Below are positions 11,857 through 22,628 of a stretch of DNA of 64,000 nucleotides, in pieces. The notes beneath the pieces were generated by a model. That model worked only from the letters and a program-made list of their open reading frames with translations, was not told the origin of the DNA and did not search any database. The stretch is from Nicotiana tabacum. Its lineage: Eukaryota > Streptophyta > Magnoliopsida > Solanales > Solanaceae. Numbering within the stretch: position 1 is the first letter of the stretch; each line of letters begins with the position of its first letter. The stretch lies in the NCBI RefSeq assembly GCF_000715075.1, contig NC_134085.1:138903560-138967559 (forward strand), written 5' to 3'. A program made the translations under genes and the position numbers.

Positions 11857-12123
11857 TCAGTTAAACCAAATGAAATCGTTCGTTACCTCGATTTGATCGG
11901 TCGATGAGTGGAGAGGAGTGGCCACGATCACTCCTCTGGTTATGCTTTTAGTGGCCGCTACCAGTTTGGCAAGGCCGTATGCTTTGATATCCAGTGCTCG
12001 AGAGATTTGATCGAGCTGGCATTCGCCGGACTCGGGTAACGGCTTGCTAATCTCGACGTGGTATTCTTGCAATATTTGTTTCTTGATTTGGGAAGTCTCT
12101 GTGACTTGATTGACAATGAACAC
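11857..12123 (-). pseudogene. Tat/Athila-like Gypsy RNase H C-terminal fragment (element G)
   Basis: The 88-codon minus-strand frame contains IVNQV followed by the segment ISKPLPESGECQLDQISRAL and DIKAYGLAKLVAATKSI, then ATPLHSS. This is the end of the second, archaeal-type RNase H domain of Tat-lineage Gypsy polyproteins (final catalytic-Asp region, then the linker to integrase). In active relatives the residue before GLAKL is Asp (E-A-D type); here it reads A-Y, so the catalytic site looks lost. RT lies neither upstream nor integrase downstream; the fragment is followed by the tandem arrays. Family assignment is from motif recall, not a search. Confidence 0.6.
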
Positions 12124-12960
12124 TCTGAAATATATCCATGTTTGATTGTTTCAAAGTTGTAGAGTGGCCGCAGAACCGAACGCAACACAATCCGATTAGA
12201 AAGCCGTCAATCTTGGTGCCTTTTTAAAAAAGTTTTACCTTATATAAAAAGAAGAAGAAGTTAACTCAGTAGATGTAAATGAATACTACCTGTAAGCTTT
12301 CTCGCTCGCTAGTTAGGTGAGCAAATAAGTAGTGGAGGCATCTGCATAGGTTGGATAAGCCGTAACTGAGTAGAGTGTTACTGTTTGGTTGGTTGGTTTC
12401 ATATGCAGCTCTAAATGGTCCATAAGAGAATTTGATATATCAGCAGTCTATGTAAAACTCGTTTGTGTACTATTCATATACTTGGTAAACTCAAGGCCGA
12501 ATATAACGACCATTCAAACTTGGCGCGGGGTGTCAGTTAGACACCTTAACTTTATAAAGGTAGATAGGACCCCAACTAAGACTTTTATTATTTTAGAGAA
12601 ATCAAAATCAAATAAGCAAAAAGATAAGTCAAGTCAACAGGAAAAAAGGCGAGATACTACGATCAAAATCAGGAGCAGATTCTTGCTTTGTCTCGTTTAT
12701 AGAAAATAATATTTAATAATGTAATATTATATTTGGAAGAAAAGGTTGGTTATAAGAAGTCTTGCTAGTGTTAGAATATTGTAGTAGGAGTACTTTTCCA
12801 TTCCCTCCATTTACAGTAACAAGCATGGATTAAAGGGAGGAGAATTAAAAAATACGAATGATTAGGTTGAAAATATCACTCATCTGGATTGAATATATTA
12901 TCCATATATTTTTTAGAGATCTAGAGAAAACTAGAATCTTAACTAGAAAATCCCCAAAGA
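12124..12960. other. Unassigned interior of element G
   Basis: Between the RNase H fragment and the primer site there should be leader, gag, protease and RT (several kb). Only about 840 bp of A/T-rich sequence without recognisable coding remains, so most of the element was deleted or replaced. The plus-strand frame 12389-12709 has no family features. Confidence 0.4.
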
Positions 12961-12968
12961 CGGCGCCA
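12961..12968 (-). other. Primer binding site of element G (Asp-tRNA-like)
   Basis: The minus strand reads TGGCGCCGTCTTTGGGGA, starting with TGGCGCCG, the start of the Asp-type primer site common in Athila/Tat elements, a few bases inside the LTR end at 12972. The match decays after about eight bases. Confidence 0.6.
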
Positions 12969-12971
12969 AAT

Positions 12972-13641
12972 TGTTTGACTCAAAAGATATTGAAACCTTT
13001 TTGAACAAATCAATCAAAGAAAATGAAGGGTAAATCCTAGTTAAGGATAATTAACTCTAGATCCGAGATGAATAATATGAATAGAAAAACATAACCGAGT
13101 ATAAATATTGACAGTGATTATGACCAGATTTAATAACATAAAGAAAGATGCATTAAATAATATTAAGTGGCAATAAAATGTGAATAAAGGAAAAGATTCA
13201 CCCAATCTTGAGTGAGATGGATCTTCTTTCATTTGATAAAGATGAATGATAGGCAAATACAAGAACCTTAGGACTCTTGTTGGATCTGATGAAGGTATGG
13301 GATCATAGATCCTCCCATCTCTTTAGAGAGATGTGTTTACATATTTTCTAGAGAGAGGGAGAAGGAAAGAGCCCGAGAGCTTCCCCCTTGGGAAGTCCTC
13401 TCTTCCTGTTTATAAGGGGTATTCCTAGAAAACCCCTAAAAGAAAAGGTATAATTAGAGGGAATATTCAGTCGAATATTCCTTTTGAGGATTCCACAGCA
13501 GACTAGTTGTTTCATCACTGCCCGACCTCGGCTTGTCCGACCTTGGCCTGTCCGACCTTAGATTTATTGATGACTGTCCGACCTCGACTTTGCGTCTCTG
13601 CGTGCCGAATTTCTCTGATCTAATTTTGACCCATACACACA
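12972..13641 (-). mobile_element. 5' LTR of element G
   Basis: 670 bp; on the minus strand TGTGTGTATGGGTCAAAATT at the start and GAGTCAAACA at the end (TG...CA), then the primer site. It has a TATA-like TTATAAAC near 13409-13415 and four copies of TGTCCGACCT-type words between 13518 and 13595. The matching 3' LTR is not in the window. Confidence 0.65.
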
Positions 13642-14464
13642 TGAACCTCCTTAAAATATTTATAATTTTTAAATTTGAAACTAGAACATGTTACCTACTA
13701 TAAATTGTAAAGAATGTTTTACACTATCAAGTCACCTCAAATGATATTTATATGTAAGTCTCCTTAAAATGTAAGATTTGAAATTATGAAGTAAAATAGA
13801 TTATCTGCTACAACAGTTTATCTGCTAGTGTAAAATTGTTTTTACATGACAATGTATACAACCTAAACTCATGAATTTAGCATCCGCATCTAGCAGCAAC
13901 TTAGCTTTGCCAGTTGCAACCATAGAATGAACGTAGAGAGAGGAAAACTTGGATTTCTGCTTTTGCCTTTCGTGAAAGTGGGAAAGAAAAGGACGTGATG
14001 GTGATACAAACCGGATCCTCCATTAAAAACCAACAGAATGTGCTCCTATTTTATTCACCACTTACACATCCACTAAAATGTTGACATGTCACACACTAAA
14101 AAGCATTTCACTAAAGTTAAATTGAGTCAATAGTCTCGATTCTCCTACAAGTGACAATCTTATTGGGGAGAACTTGCTTTAGGTAATGAAAGCTTTCTAA
14201 TTACTTGTAGTGCAAGTTTCTTAGTTGGGTAGAATGCCATGTCGAAGGTCCAACAACATGGCATAGAATATCATGTGTGGAAAATATATTTTTACTTGTC
14301 AAAAGTTGATAAAAAGTCATTTAGAAACTAATTTAATCCTCTTTTTTCCCTTCAAGTCACCTCGTGACATTTATCACTGGACCTAACGTCACAATCATAA
14401 AGTATTTTTTTTTAAGACTATATCCATGCAAATTCAGTGTTTCAAGTGCAAATATTTCACTTCA
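13642..14464. other. Intergenic, no feature seen
   Basis: A/T-rich sequence with no open frame of note, no recognisable transposon ends and no RNA gene. Confidence 0.5.
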
Positions 14465-14732
14465 TGCTTGAGTTTAGGTCCCTGATGGTTACTATGTGAT
14501 ATTATTTTTTCTCCTCTTTACTTATTGCCTTTCTCCCCACTCTTTTTTTTCTCTTCTTCTCCCCTATTCTTCCTTTCCACCTTTTCTTGAGCCGAGGGTC
14601 TATCGGAAATATCCTCTCTACCTCTCTAGGTAGGGGTAAGGTTTGCGTACTTACTATCCTCTTCAGACCCCACCCGTGGAATTATACTGAGTATGTTGTT
14701 GTTGTTGTTGTTGCTGCTTGAGTTTAGGTCCC
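14465..14732 (+). repeat. 18-bp target-site duplications flanking a SINE
   Basis: TGCTTGAGTTTAGGTCCC occurs at 14465-14482 and again at 14715-14732, exactly bracketing a (TTG)n-ended segment. Perfect duplications of this length are typical of LINE-mediated SINE insertion. Confidence 0.92.
14483..14714 (+). mobile_element. SINE (TS family of Solanaceae) with (TTG)n tail
   Basis: The 3' half carries the conserved TS block: GAGCCGAGGGTCTATCGGAA, CTCTACCTCTCTAGGTAGGG, TAAGGTTTGCGTAC, CAGACCCCACCCGTGGAATT and ATACTGAGTATG, followed by (TTG)6. The 5' end is pyrimidine-rich and I cannot find clear A and B boxes of a tRNA-derived promoter, so the head may be degenerate or of another subfamily. About 232 bp between perfect 18-bp duplications. 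Confidence 0.88.
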
Positions 14733-17087
14733 CGTTACTTTTGACGATCTCATCTCTACCAATATACATCCCACTAACTTGTTCAACATCAAAATAACTG
14801 TTAGAATGTCCCATATTAGTCGAGAAGACGTATTGTAATGATCTTGAACAATCTTTACCTCATGAGTTAACTCAACTAATGAAGGGCAATGTAACAAACA
14901 ATAGCCTTTGGAAGCAAGAAGTGGAAAAGTGAAATTTGATTTTTCCAACATAAGAGGCGACCTCCATGTGCTGCAAAGCAAATACTATATATATATATAG
15001 TCGAAGAAACTTAGTAAGCATAGGGTTGTTATGACTTATGTGTAGTACCTAATTTAGGCCAGGCAAGGAATTGCCGACTATGGGCACTTTCTTTAGTTGG
15101 TCTTGCTAGTGGCCGCATGGTCATTCTCCTGCTCATGCTTTTAGTTTGTTAACAGCTTAACATAAAAAGTAAAGTAGTGAAAGAGAGGTGCCCATTCGAG
15201 TAGGTCAAAAGCGAGAGGCAGTAGATGTAATAAACAATTCCACTCACTTTTAGGACTTAAACAGTTTTTTGGTAGACAATCAATGTCAAATCAGGCCCCG
15301 AAAAATAGTTTAAAAGGCATATATATGAATGCCACAAATATTCCATTGATGGAGACGTTTACGAAATTGTTAAACAGTCTTAGTTTTGCATAATGACACT
15401 CACTTGGGCCAAAGGCCAATTTCAAGGTTGTCATGATATATAATGACAGAATTGAAATAGTAGTTAATTTTAGATCATAACTACAGCATGTTGCATTGCT
15501 ACGTTGATATTGTACCGCCCATGCTTTGCTTGCCCAACTTGTGTCCAATTATTGAGTTACCAGTAGAACTGTCTTGGAGTTACTTTGAACAAAACGTCAA
15601 ATCATTTTATCTACTCTTAAAGCTTATGAAGTTTCTCATAATATAAGAAAAAAAGAATTAGCAATGAGAAATTAGTTTGAAAGTTTAACTCGTAGGCGTG
15701 AAGCATGATACGCATTCGCCAAAAACTTTCTTTTTGTATGTTCTATAAATAGCAATGTTATATTGATGTATATATATATACACACAATAGGCCGACGTCA
15801 TTTGAAAATAATATAAATCTAAAAAATATCAATTTGGGACCAAAAGAAATTAAAACATTTAAACCAACACATTCCTAGACACACTAATTTATAAAACGAA
15901 TTATCATATTCCTAGACTCACACTAGTAGTCTAGTATTTCGTGCTAAAAAAACTCAAAGTACATCAAGAAAAAGTAATAAGAAGATAAATGCAAAAGAAG
16001 TTGAGCAAATTTTTAATATTTGACAATTTTTCCTTATAGAGAATTCGTACATCTTGACCTCTAACGACTAAGTTGTCCCGTTAGATACAAATTTTGATTT
16101 TGGAATGATTGTTACTGTTTCGTTAGGCCTGTCACTAAACTAGAGTTGTACTTGCCAACTCTCTATTTAGCCCATCCTAATAAATAGGGTTCATACATAA
16201 ATAGTTTTAGAGAGAAGTAGTTTGTATTTGGCTAATCACTTTGAAAATTACTTTTGATTAATAATTTGTGTTTGGCCAAATTTTTTAAAAAGTGCTCTTA
16301 TGTATCAAATTACGAATAAGAACATGAATAGATTTACTTAATAATTAATATTATAAGTAAATAAATAATCTCAAGAATTTATTATCAAAGAAAAATTAAA
16401 TATTTTCATTTTATTTAAGTAAAATATGAAAATAAAATTTAAAAGTAGTTTAATTCTTATAATATAATTTAAATATATTAAAAATCTTTCAACAAATATA
16501 AAGTATTTATCCCTAAAATCACTATATATTAGAAAGTTATCCCCAAAATAACAATACTTTCAATTTTTTTTTTCCGAACAAACAAGGAGCTAAGTATCCG
16601 CTGCCAACTCTTTTCCATTTTAATTTGACTTTTTTGGCTTGTAAGTACCCAATCCTTAACTTGAATCTTTTTAGAAAATTTTTCACAAACCACTATTGTT
16701 TAGTGGTTATTAGCTAGATGTAGCTACCATTTACTATATTATTTCCTATAACTATGTTTTTAGTTTTTGCTAGAGTGTATTCGATGTATTTAAGCTACTG
16801 TATTCATGAATACAGTAGCAGAACTTGGCGTGAAACAGGGGAGTACAGCTAGGCAATTATTGTATTTGACTATATTCACGATATATATTTGTGAATACAG
16901 TAACGTAAATAGCTTAAATCGTAGTCTATTCAGCTGTTTTTAAACGAAAAGTAAATCAATTAACACAAATAGACTCTTAATATAACTCAACAAACTCAAT
17001 TATAAATCCGAATACATAAATACATCTGCATACATAAATTATATTAATTAAAAAATTATATACGTATACATTCATGGAATATAGCGA
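14733..17087. other. Intergenic A/T-rich sequence
   Basis: No convincing gene. It contains short (TA)n at about 14984-14998 and 15766-15780. A phrase TTTGTGTTTGGCCAAA near 16266 resembles one end of Solanaceae MITEs, but no partner end was found. Around 16795-16905 the words GAATACAGTAG and GAATACAGTAACG occur twice, related to the repeat that follows. Confidence 0.4.
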
Positions 17088-17212
17088 GACAGTGAATACA
17101 ATGAAATACATGGAATACAACGAGATACATTGAAATACAATGAAAAAAGAAGACAATGAATACAATGAAATACATGGAATACAGCGAGATACATTGAAAT
17201 ACATTGTAAAAA
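17088..17212. repeat. Imperfect direct repeat (about 65-bp unit, 2 copies)
   Basis: GAATACAATGAAATACATGG followed by AATACAGCGAGATACATTG occurs at about 17093 and 17158. Within each copy the words GAATACA and GAAATACA recur, so it is a repeat of repeats. Confidence 0.7.
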
Positions 17213-17431
17213 AGGTAACAGACTCTTCACGTTGCTCAGCCCCAAAACTCCGTCGTCTTTGTTCAATAATAATCCTAATGTCGTCTCGTCGATAGCAGAT
17301 TTCGAATCTCCATTGTCAGGCCCAATTTACCCTATGTCAGATTTCGACATTGATACGAAACATAAGATATTGATTTCTAAACAGACTCTTCAACCACTAA
17401 AAAGGAAAGAGAAGTTCAAAGACAGAGAAGC

Positions 17432-17638
17432 TCAAAATATTAAATATTTAAAAAATATCTGAAAGGGCGGAGGTTTTACGTCAGAAGCTTCCTGCTGCCC
17501 AGCCAACGGCGTAGAAGCTTCTAGACTCTCGTTCGGGTCATCATCACTAGGCCTAATAGGTAGATCAGCATCAAAATCTGGTACAAATGGCGACTCCGGC
17601 ACCACAGTTACACCTGTCGGTACGGTGATTTGTGGCAT
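17432..17638 (-). CDS. Small unidentified open frame, possible gene fragment
   Basis: A 68-codon minus-strand frame opens with MPQITVPTGVTVVPESPFVP, acidic and proline-rich, and is preceded (17639-17690) by a CT-rich stretch such as CTCCACCCTCTCTCTCAACC that looks like a plant 5' leader. The segment is richer in G+C than its surroundings. The last ten or so codons are A/T-rich, and the true exon may end earlier, near CCTTTCAG. I do not recognise the protein. It could be the 5' end of a host gene whose rest has been lost, or a gene piece carried by a transposon; the next feature upstream is a Helitron end. Confidence 0.25.
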   Translation of the reverse strand: MPQITVPTGVTVVPESPFVPDFDADLPIRPSDDDPNESLEASTPLAGQQEASDVKPPPFQIFFKYLIF

Positions 17639-17687
17639 TGGTTGAGAGAGAGGGTGGAGAAAAATCTTAAAGAATGAGAGAGAAAAA

Positions 17688-18415
17688 TCTATACTATATT
17701 AAAAGCACGAAGGCCCTTAGCGAAATGTCGATCGCCTTTTTTACCCTCTAAAGATAAAGTTCATACTAGACAAAATAGTTATTTAATTATTTCCCTAATA
17801 TTTTGGACTTTGAAGTCAATTAAAAATTTGTTTATCAAATATTTCCTTATTTTAAATATATACAAAATCCTAAATATGAGGACTCTTCTCAAATCCGTCT
17901 AGGTTTCCAAGTTTGTTTTTTAACCATGCTAGGAACCGTCGGCAATTTTTTTTCCAAGGCTTTGCCCTTTCTATTTTGATAGAAATAATTTAATTAATCT
18001 TGGTCTCAAACTTAGATAGTTAATTATAATAAAATTCTATATATTTCCAAATTCCCATCACGCATATTTATTTTTCAAATCTTTAATCTTTTTGTTTTGT
18101 TATAAATAATTTAAATTTTGCTTGAGCTTGAATAGTTAACTATAATAAAATTAAATCTTTGGTCAAATCCAAATTATACATAATTTTTACATCTTCTTAG
18201 TCTATTTCCATTAGAGTTATCGGCTAATTTGGTAACCAAAAGCGAAAAACAGGCAAAATAATTTTTTTTAACAAATTGTTATTTTGAATTTTGGTTTCTT
18301 TCTTTGTTTATTGAAATGGTACGTTAACTTTTTGATAGATTTAACTAGAACCGTCCCAAAATATTGGGGCAACTGTACATCTCATCATTAGAGAAATAAA
18401 ATCTATATCTATCTA
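17688..18415 (+). mobile_element. Helitron, 5' portion (first of two 5' ends)
   Basis: Begins TCTATACTATATTAAAAGCA after an A, the usual plant Helitron 5' end, and shares roughly its first 110 bp with the copy starting at 18416 (AAAGCAC-AAGG-CTTAGCGAAATGT). No hairpin plus CTAG end is seen before 18416. Either it lost its 3' end or it shares the one at 19606. Confidence 0.65.
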
Positions 18416-19606
18416 TCTATACTATATTAAAAGCACAAAGGCACTTAGCGAAATGTTATTCCCTTATTTTACCCTTATTTTTTTTTTATATTAGACAAAA
18501 TAATTATTTAATTATTTCCTAATTAAAGAATTTTAAGATCACCTAAAATTTTATTATTATATTTTTCGTAATTAAACTAGGTAGGAAGAGACTTTAAAAT
18601 CGAATAACACTTTTACCTTATATAGATTTCTTATTTAAAGACCATTAATATTAAAGTTGTATTGAACTATTCCTATGAGATTCTTTACTATACAAAACGT
18701 GAGTTAGCAATTACAAATTCTCAAATAAAGATTCAAAACATATGATTTTTCTTACTATTTAAAAATCGAATTCTTATTAGAAAAAAAATATAATTATTGT
18801 CAAATATTTAAAAATTAGAATAATCTAATATTTAGAATTTAAATTATAGAAACTAAGTTATTTCTTTTAATGTTTAGAACAAATAATTAATTATTGAATT
18901 AACTAATTAGCAAATCCAATTCAATTTATTTTACAAATTTATTGTATAAGAAAATTTATTTGTTAAATTGACAAAACACTTAATTTATTTTTTAAGAAGA
19001 GTATCGATGGTTAAAGAAATGATAAATATAGCAAAATCAATTATAGTATAAAATTAAGATTCAAATAGGTAAAAGTATAAATTAGCAATAAGATAAAATT
19101 GTAGAAGACAACCAGTTATAAATGAGTTGTTATTTGTTTCTTTCTTGCATTCAGTCCAACAAATGAAAACGTCTCGCTAAATATTTATACTAAGTTTTTT
19201 CTTGTAAATATTAGTTCAATATTAGTCATTCTTTAAACGTTAAAATTGTCACTATCAAACTTTTAGAAGATATAACACCAACTTTTTTTAATTTATTTTT
19301 AATTTGTATTATTTGTCAAATCTTTAAAGAATTGTGATAAAAAATATTTTTATATTTTATTTTCAGTATTAAGTCACATAAAAACAATAATTTTTATTTC
19401 GACATAAATTCGGATAAATCACAATAACGCTCTAATAAAATTTCTTCATTTGTTAAGCTAACTAATGGGAATAATATTTATTATTTAAAAAAAAATTCTC
19501 AAGTTTTATTTTATAAAATAAATTATCTAATAATATGTATATAATTTTTAAAATTTGTTTATTCATTGATATAAGTACACGCGCAAAGCGCGTACTCGAA
19601 TACTAG
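18416..19606 (+). mobile_element. Non-autonomous Helitron
   Basis: The 5' end is TCTATACTATATTAAAAGCA. The 3' end is ACTCGAATACTAG preceded by a six-bp stem with an AAA loop (ACGCGC-AAA-GCGCGT, 19579-19593), and then T: insertion between A and T with a CTAG terminus and subterminal hairpin, all Helitron hallmarks. 1191 bp, very A/T-rich, no Rep/helicase coding. Mobilisation would need an autonomous partner. Confidence 0.85.
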
Positions 19607-19932
19607 TAATACAAAACGTATTTTATGGCTTAAGGATAGAAGGTGGACCATAAATAGATATTTGGCTATAAAAAATAAAAGATAGCTATGGAATATAATT
19701 TTTTAAAAAGATATTTATTTAAAATAAATAAGGTATCAACCTTTGAGGTAAAAAATCCATTCTTTTACGCTCTCTGAGATAAGTAATCTGGGCCTCTATG
19801 AATATCCCATTCCATCTGAACCCAGGCAAGAAGTGAGGAAATAATGGGCCTCAAAAAGCAATAATGGGCGACACAAATGTGATCAGTATCATCAAATCCA
19901 ACAAACTACTAATTTGGTCCACGTTTCAATAA
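19607..19932. other. Intergenic, no feature seen
   Basis: Short A/T-rich spacer between the Helitron and the Mutator-like element, with no coding or repeat structure recognised. Confidence 0.5.
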
Positions 19933-20177
19933 AAAATAATAGGAATTTTTACATTCCTATACACTATATGAAACTATATTACCCTCCTTATTCAAGTTTT
20001 ACTATAATTATATTTTATATACCCAATTATTATTTTTGTACATTTTAAAGGAATTAATGATAATAATTAGTGTTCTAAAATTACTCTAACGTATTTTCCA
20101 CTCTCCCACGCTTCACTCTCCACATCCCACCTCCTCCCCCACGTATCTTGCACTCATCCACGATTCTACTATTGACA

Positions 20178-20440
20178 ACCATTAAAAAGATTTGAATTCG
20201 AATTTGGATTTTCAAAAAACATTATTTGTTTGAATTGGATGTTGTTGCAAAGAATTGGGAATTCTCTCTACGTCTATCACTATCTCTCAATTCCTAATTT
20301 CAGTAATGTAAAGCAAAGGAAAAGAAAGCAGCAATTCCACCATTGACAGCCATTAAAAAACTTTGAAACTTTGAATTCGAATTTGGGTTTTCAAAAATCA
20401 TTATTTGTTTGGATTGAGTGTTGTTGCAAACAATTGAGAA
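20178..20440. repeat. Imperfect direct repeat of about 100 bp inside the Mutator-like element
   Basis: ATTGACAACCATTAAAAAGA ... GAATTCGAATTTGGATTTTC ... TTATTTGTTTGAATTGGATG at 20172-20265 recurs with small changes at 20342-20440, about 165 bp on. Confidence 0.8.
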
Positions 20441-20670
20441 TATGACTTGGAGTTTATATCTCAATTTTGAGGAGTTTTGGTGAAGATTAGACTTGGTTTT
20501 GGCTGAATTTCAGATTGAAACTCGAAGAAAAAGAAGAAGACGACGACATGATATACATTATATTTATGAAATTGTAGTAAAATTGTAAAAAAAATTGTAG
20601 AAAAATTATATTCTGTTGTTTATATACATTTTATTTATTTATTTAACTATTGTATGAAAGTTGAACAACA

Positions 20671-21050
20671 TTATATAAAAATTATATTTAAGTTGTATGA
20701 TATTGTAGTTGTATATAACTGAGTAGAAATAATGTATGAAAATTGTAGATAAGTTGTATAATATATAATTAGTTGTATAAAAATTATTTTTACTATGTAT
20801 AAATCAGATACAAAATATACAAAAGACACATTGTATAAATTTTGTATAAAATTTGTATTTAAGTTGTATGTTATTGTAGTTGTATTTAACTGAGTAGAAA
20901 TAATATGTGAAAGTTGTAGATAAATTGTATAATATATAATTAGTTGTATAAAATTTATTTTTACTATGTATAAATCAGATACAAAATATACAAAAGACAT
21001 ATTGTATAAAATTTGCATTTAAGTTGTATGTTATTGTAGGTGTATTTATT
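20671..21050. repeat. 171-bp tandem repeat, a little over 2 copies
   Basis: AACTGAGTAGAAATAAT occurs at 20717 and 20888, exactly 171 bp apart, and the sequence between and around (GTTGTATAATATATAATTAG, TATAAATCAGATACAAAATA, ATACAAAAGACA) repeats accordingly. The unit itself is built from GTTGTATAA-type words. Confidence 0.88.
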
Positions 21051-21840
21051 TGGATATCTTTAAAGACTTGCACAGAAATATTTTTTCCTTAGGAAAAATT
21101 TCTACTGTACAAATTTGTATCAGATACAAGATATGTTTAAGCATGTTGGTAGTGACGAAAAATGAAACAAACGCCTCAATTCGATCTCTGGCCACCAAAT
21201 TCATCTGCCTCATGCTCTACTCCCGTCTCTCCTTGTTTATCACACTTTTAACAATACTCAACTGATTGACTTGAAGACTATGGAAGAGAGAATGAGAGAT
21301 CCAGCGGGCTGAGACTCGACACTGATAAAATCTCAGATTTATCTCACATTTCAGAGTTAGGTAGTATAAAGATCTGCAGTTTGCGACTCTTCTTCCCAAT
21401 GTCCGCCAAGAAAAAATGTTTAGATTTATGGAAAAGGTCCAAGCTAATATTCAAAAGGGTTATACATGTGTGATATTTTAAAATAAAAAACTTACACCTT
21501 CTATATTATGAAAATGAAAATCTTACACAGTTATTAGTTTGAATAATATATTTATTTTAAGATGATATTACGTCTTAGATTTCATAAAGATGATATATAT
21601 CTATTATTACTATATATTAAAATAGATCACTAAGAGACACATTAAACATACAAATAGAAAATTCTTATGTATTTAATTTTATAAAATTTAAGAAAGAGAA
21701 TAAATTTTTCGGTTGAAATTTATTATCACACAACATTAAAAAGAAAATAAACATTTTTTAGACATGCATAATGTATCTTTTTAGCATGTTGGGAGAATTG
21801 TGTTGAACGTGGAAACAGGACATCCACAAAAAACTAAGAT

Positions 21841-22105
21841 AGCTCGAGCAGTGGCGGAGGCAGGATCTCCACGAAGGGGGTTCAAAAAAAAAATTGTATC
21901 TAGTGGGAATTGAACTCATGACCTTATGTAGATTTTGAACCCCCTTGACCACTAAACTACACTTTTGGATTGTGGTAAGGGGGTTCAAAACTTAATATAT
22001 AGAGGTAAAAAACAGATTTTGCCTTATATATACAGTGTATTTTTTCGGCGAAGGGGGTTCGGGTGAACCCCCTTGCGCCCCCCTAAATCCGCCCCTGAGC
22101 TCGAG
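21841..22105. repeat. 8-bp target duplications of the hAT MITE
   Basis: AGCTCGAG at 21841-21848 and 22098-22105, identical, directly flanking the inverted termini. Confidence 0.9.
21849..22097. mobile_element. hAT-type MITE (249 bp) with a tRNA-like segment
   Basis: Ends are CAGTGGCGGAGGCAGGAT and, reversed from the right, CAGGGGCGGATTTAGGGG: the CAG(T/G)GGCGGA terminus and a perfect 8-bp duplication mark a hAT MITE. On the minus strand the middle reads TAGTTTAGTGGTCAAGGGG and GAGTTCAATTCCCACT, which resemble box A and box B of a tRNA-derived RNA polymerase III promoter. Confidence 0.85.
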
Positions 22106-22305
22106 GACAACTCCCAAAAAAAGGTAAAGGGTATAATTAAATCCCTTAACCGAAGGCATTAATAATGGATTGTGAGCCTTTTAAGGTGGAATGTATATAT
22201 TTTGTAAACAAAACTTGTGTAGGTAGAGTAATTTACTAAACATGAACATTTAGGGTAATAAAGTTTCCAATAGTGTATAGGAATGAAAAAATCCCAAAAT
22301 AAAAA

Positions 22306-22628
22306 TAAAAATTTGTAAACCCTCAACAGCTGAGGTGTTGGACAATTAGTCTAGAAGCCCACTTTATCCATTTTAAAAAAGTTCATTATCCAACTCATTT
22401 TTAATGAATAATATGTGTGGATAACTGCTTTCTTTTATCCATTTTCCCACCACTATCCATGAACAACACTTTTAATTTTTGACCTTTAAAAGTTTGCCCA
22501 TAGGGCCAACGCTGGTCAAAAGTTAAAGACCACCCCAAAATATATCATATTTCTACAATTTTTTGGTACCAGCTTTATTAGGCCCAAGACAACTTTTTGT
22601 TGGACTATATTCATGTGGGATTTACAAG
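22306..22628. other. Intergenic, no feature seen
   Basis: Short A/T-rich spacer between the Mutator-like element and the palindrome-rich MITE. Confidence 0.5.

Larger units (their letters stand above)
19942..22295. mobile_element. Mutator-like (MULE-type) non-autonomous element with long TIRs
   Basis: The left end reads GGAATTTTTACATTCCTATA, CACTATATGAAACTATATTACCCT; the right end reversed reads GGGATTTTTTCATTCCTATA, CACTATTGGAAACTTTATTACCCT. That is a TIR of about 44 bp with few mismatches, plus 9-bp flanking duplications. The 2354-bp interior has no transposase. It contains a roughly 160-bp direct repeat (about 20178 and 20340), a 171-bp tandem repeat and a nested hAT MITE. Long TIRs with 9-bp duplications are typical of the Mutator superfamily. 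Confidence 0.8.
19933..22304. repeat. 9-bp target duplications of the Mutator-like element
   Basis: AAAATAATA (19933-19941) and AAAATAAAA (22296-22304) agree at 8 of 9 positions and flank the inverted repeats exactly. Low complexity weakens the evidence a little. Confidence 0.6.

Noticed and set aside
20671..21018. Minus-strand frame of 115 codons, rich in Ile/Tyr/Leu, with repeats
   Set aside because: Follows the 171-bp A/T-rich tandem repeat (a multiple of 3) in a non-coding Mutator-like element.
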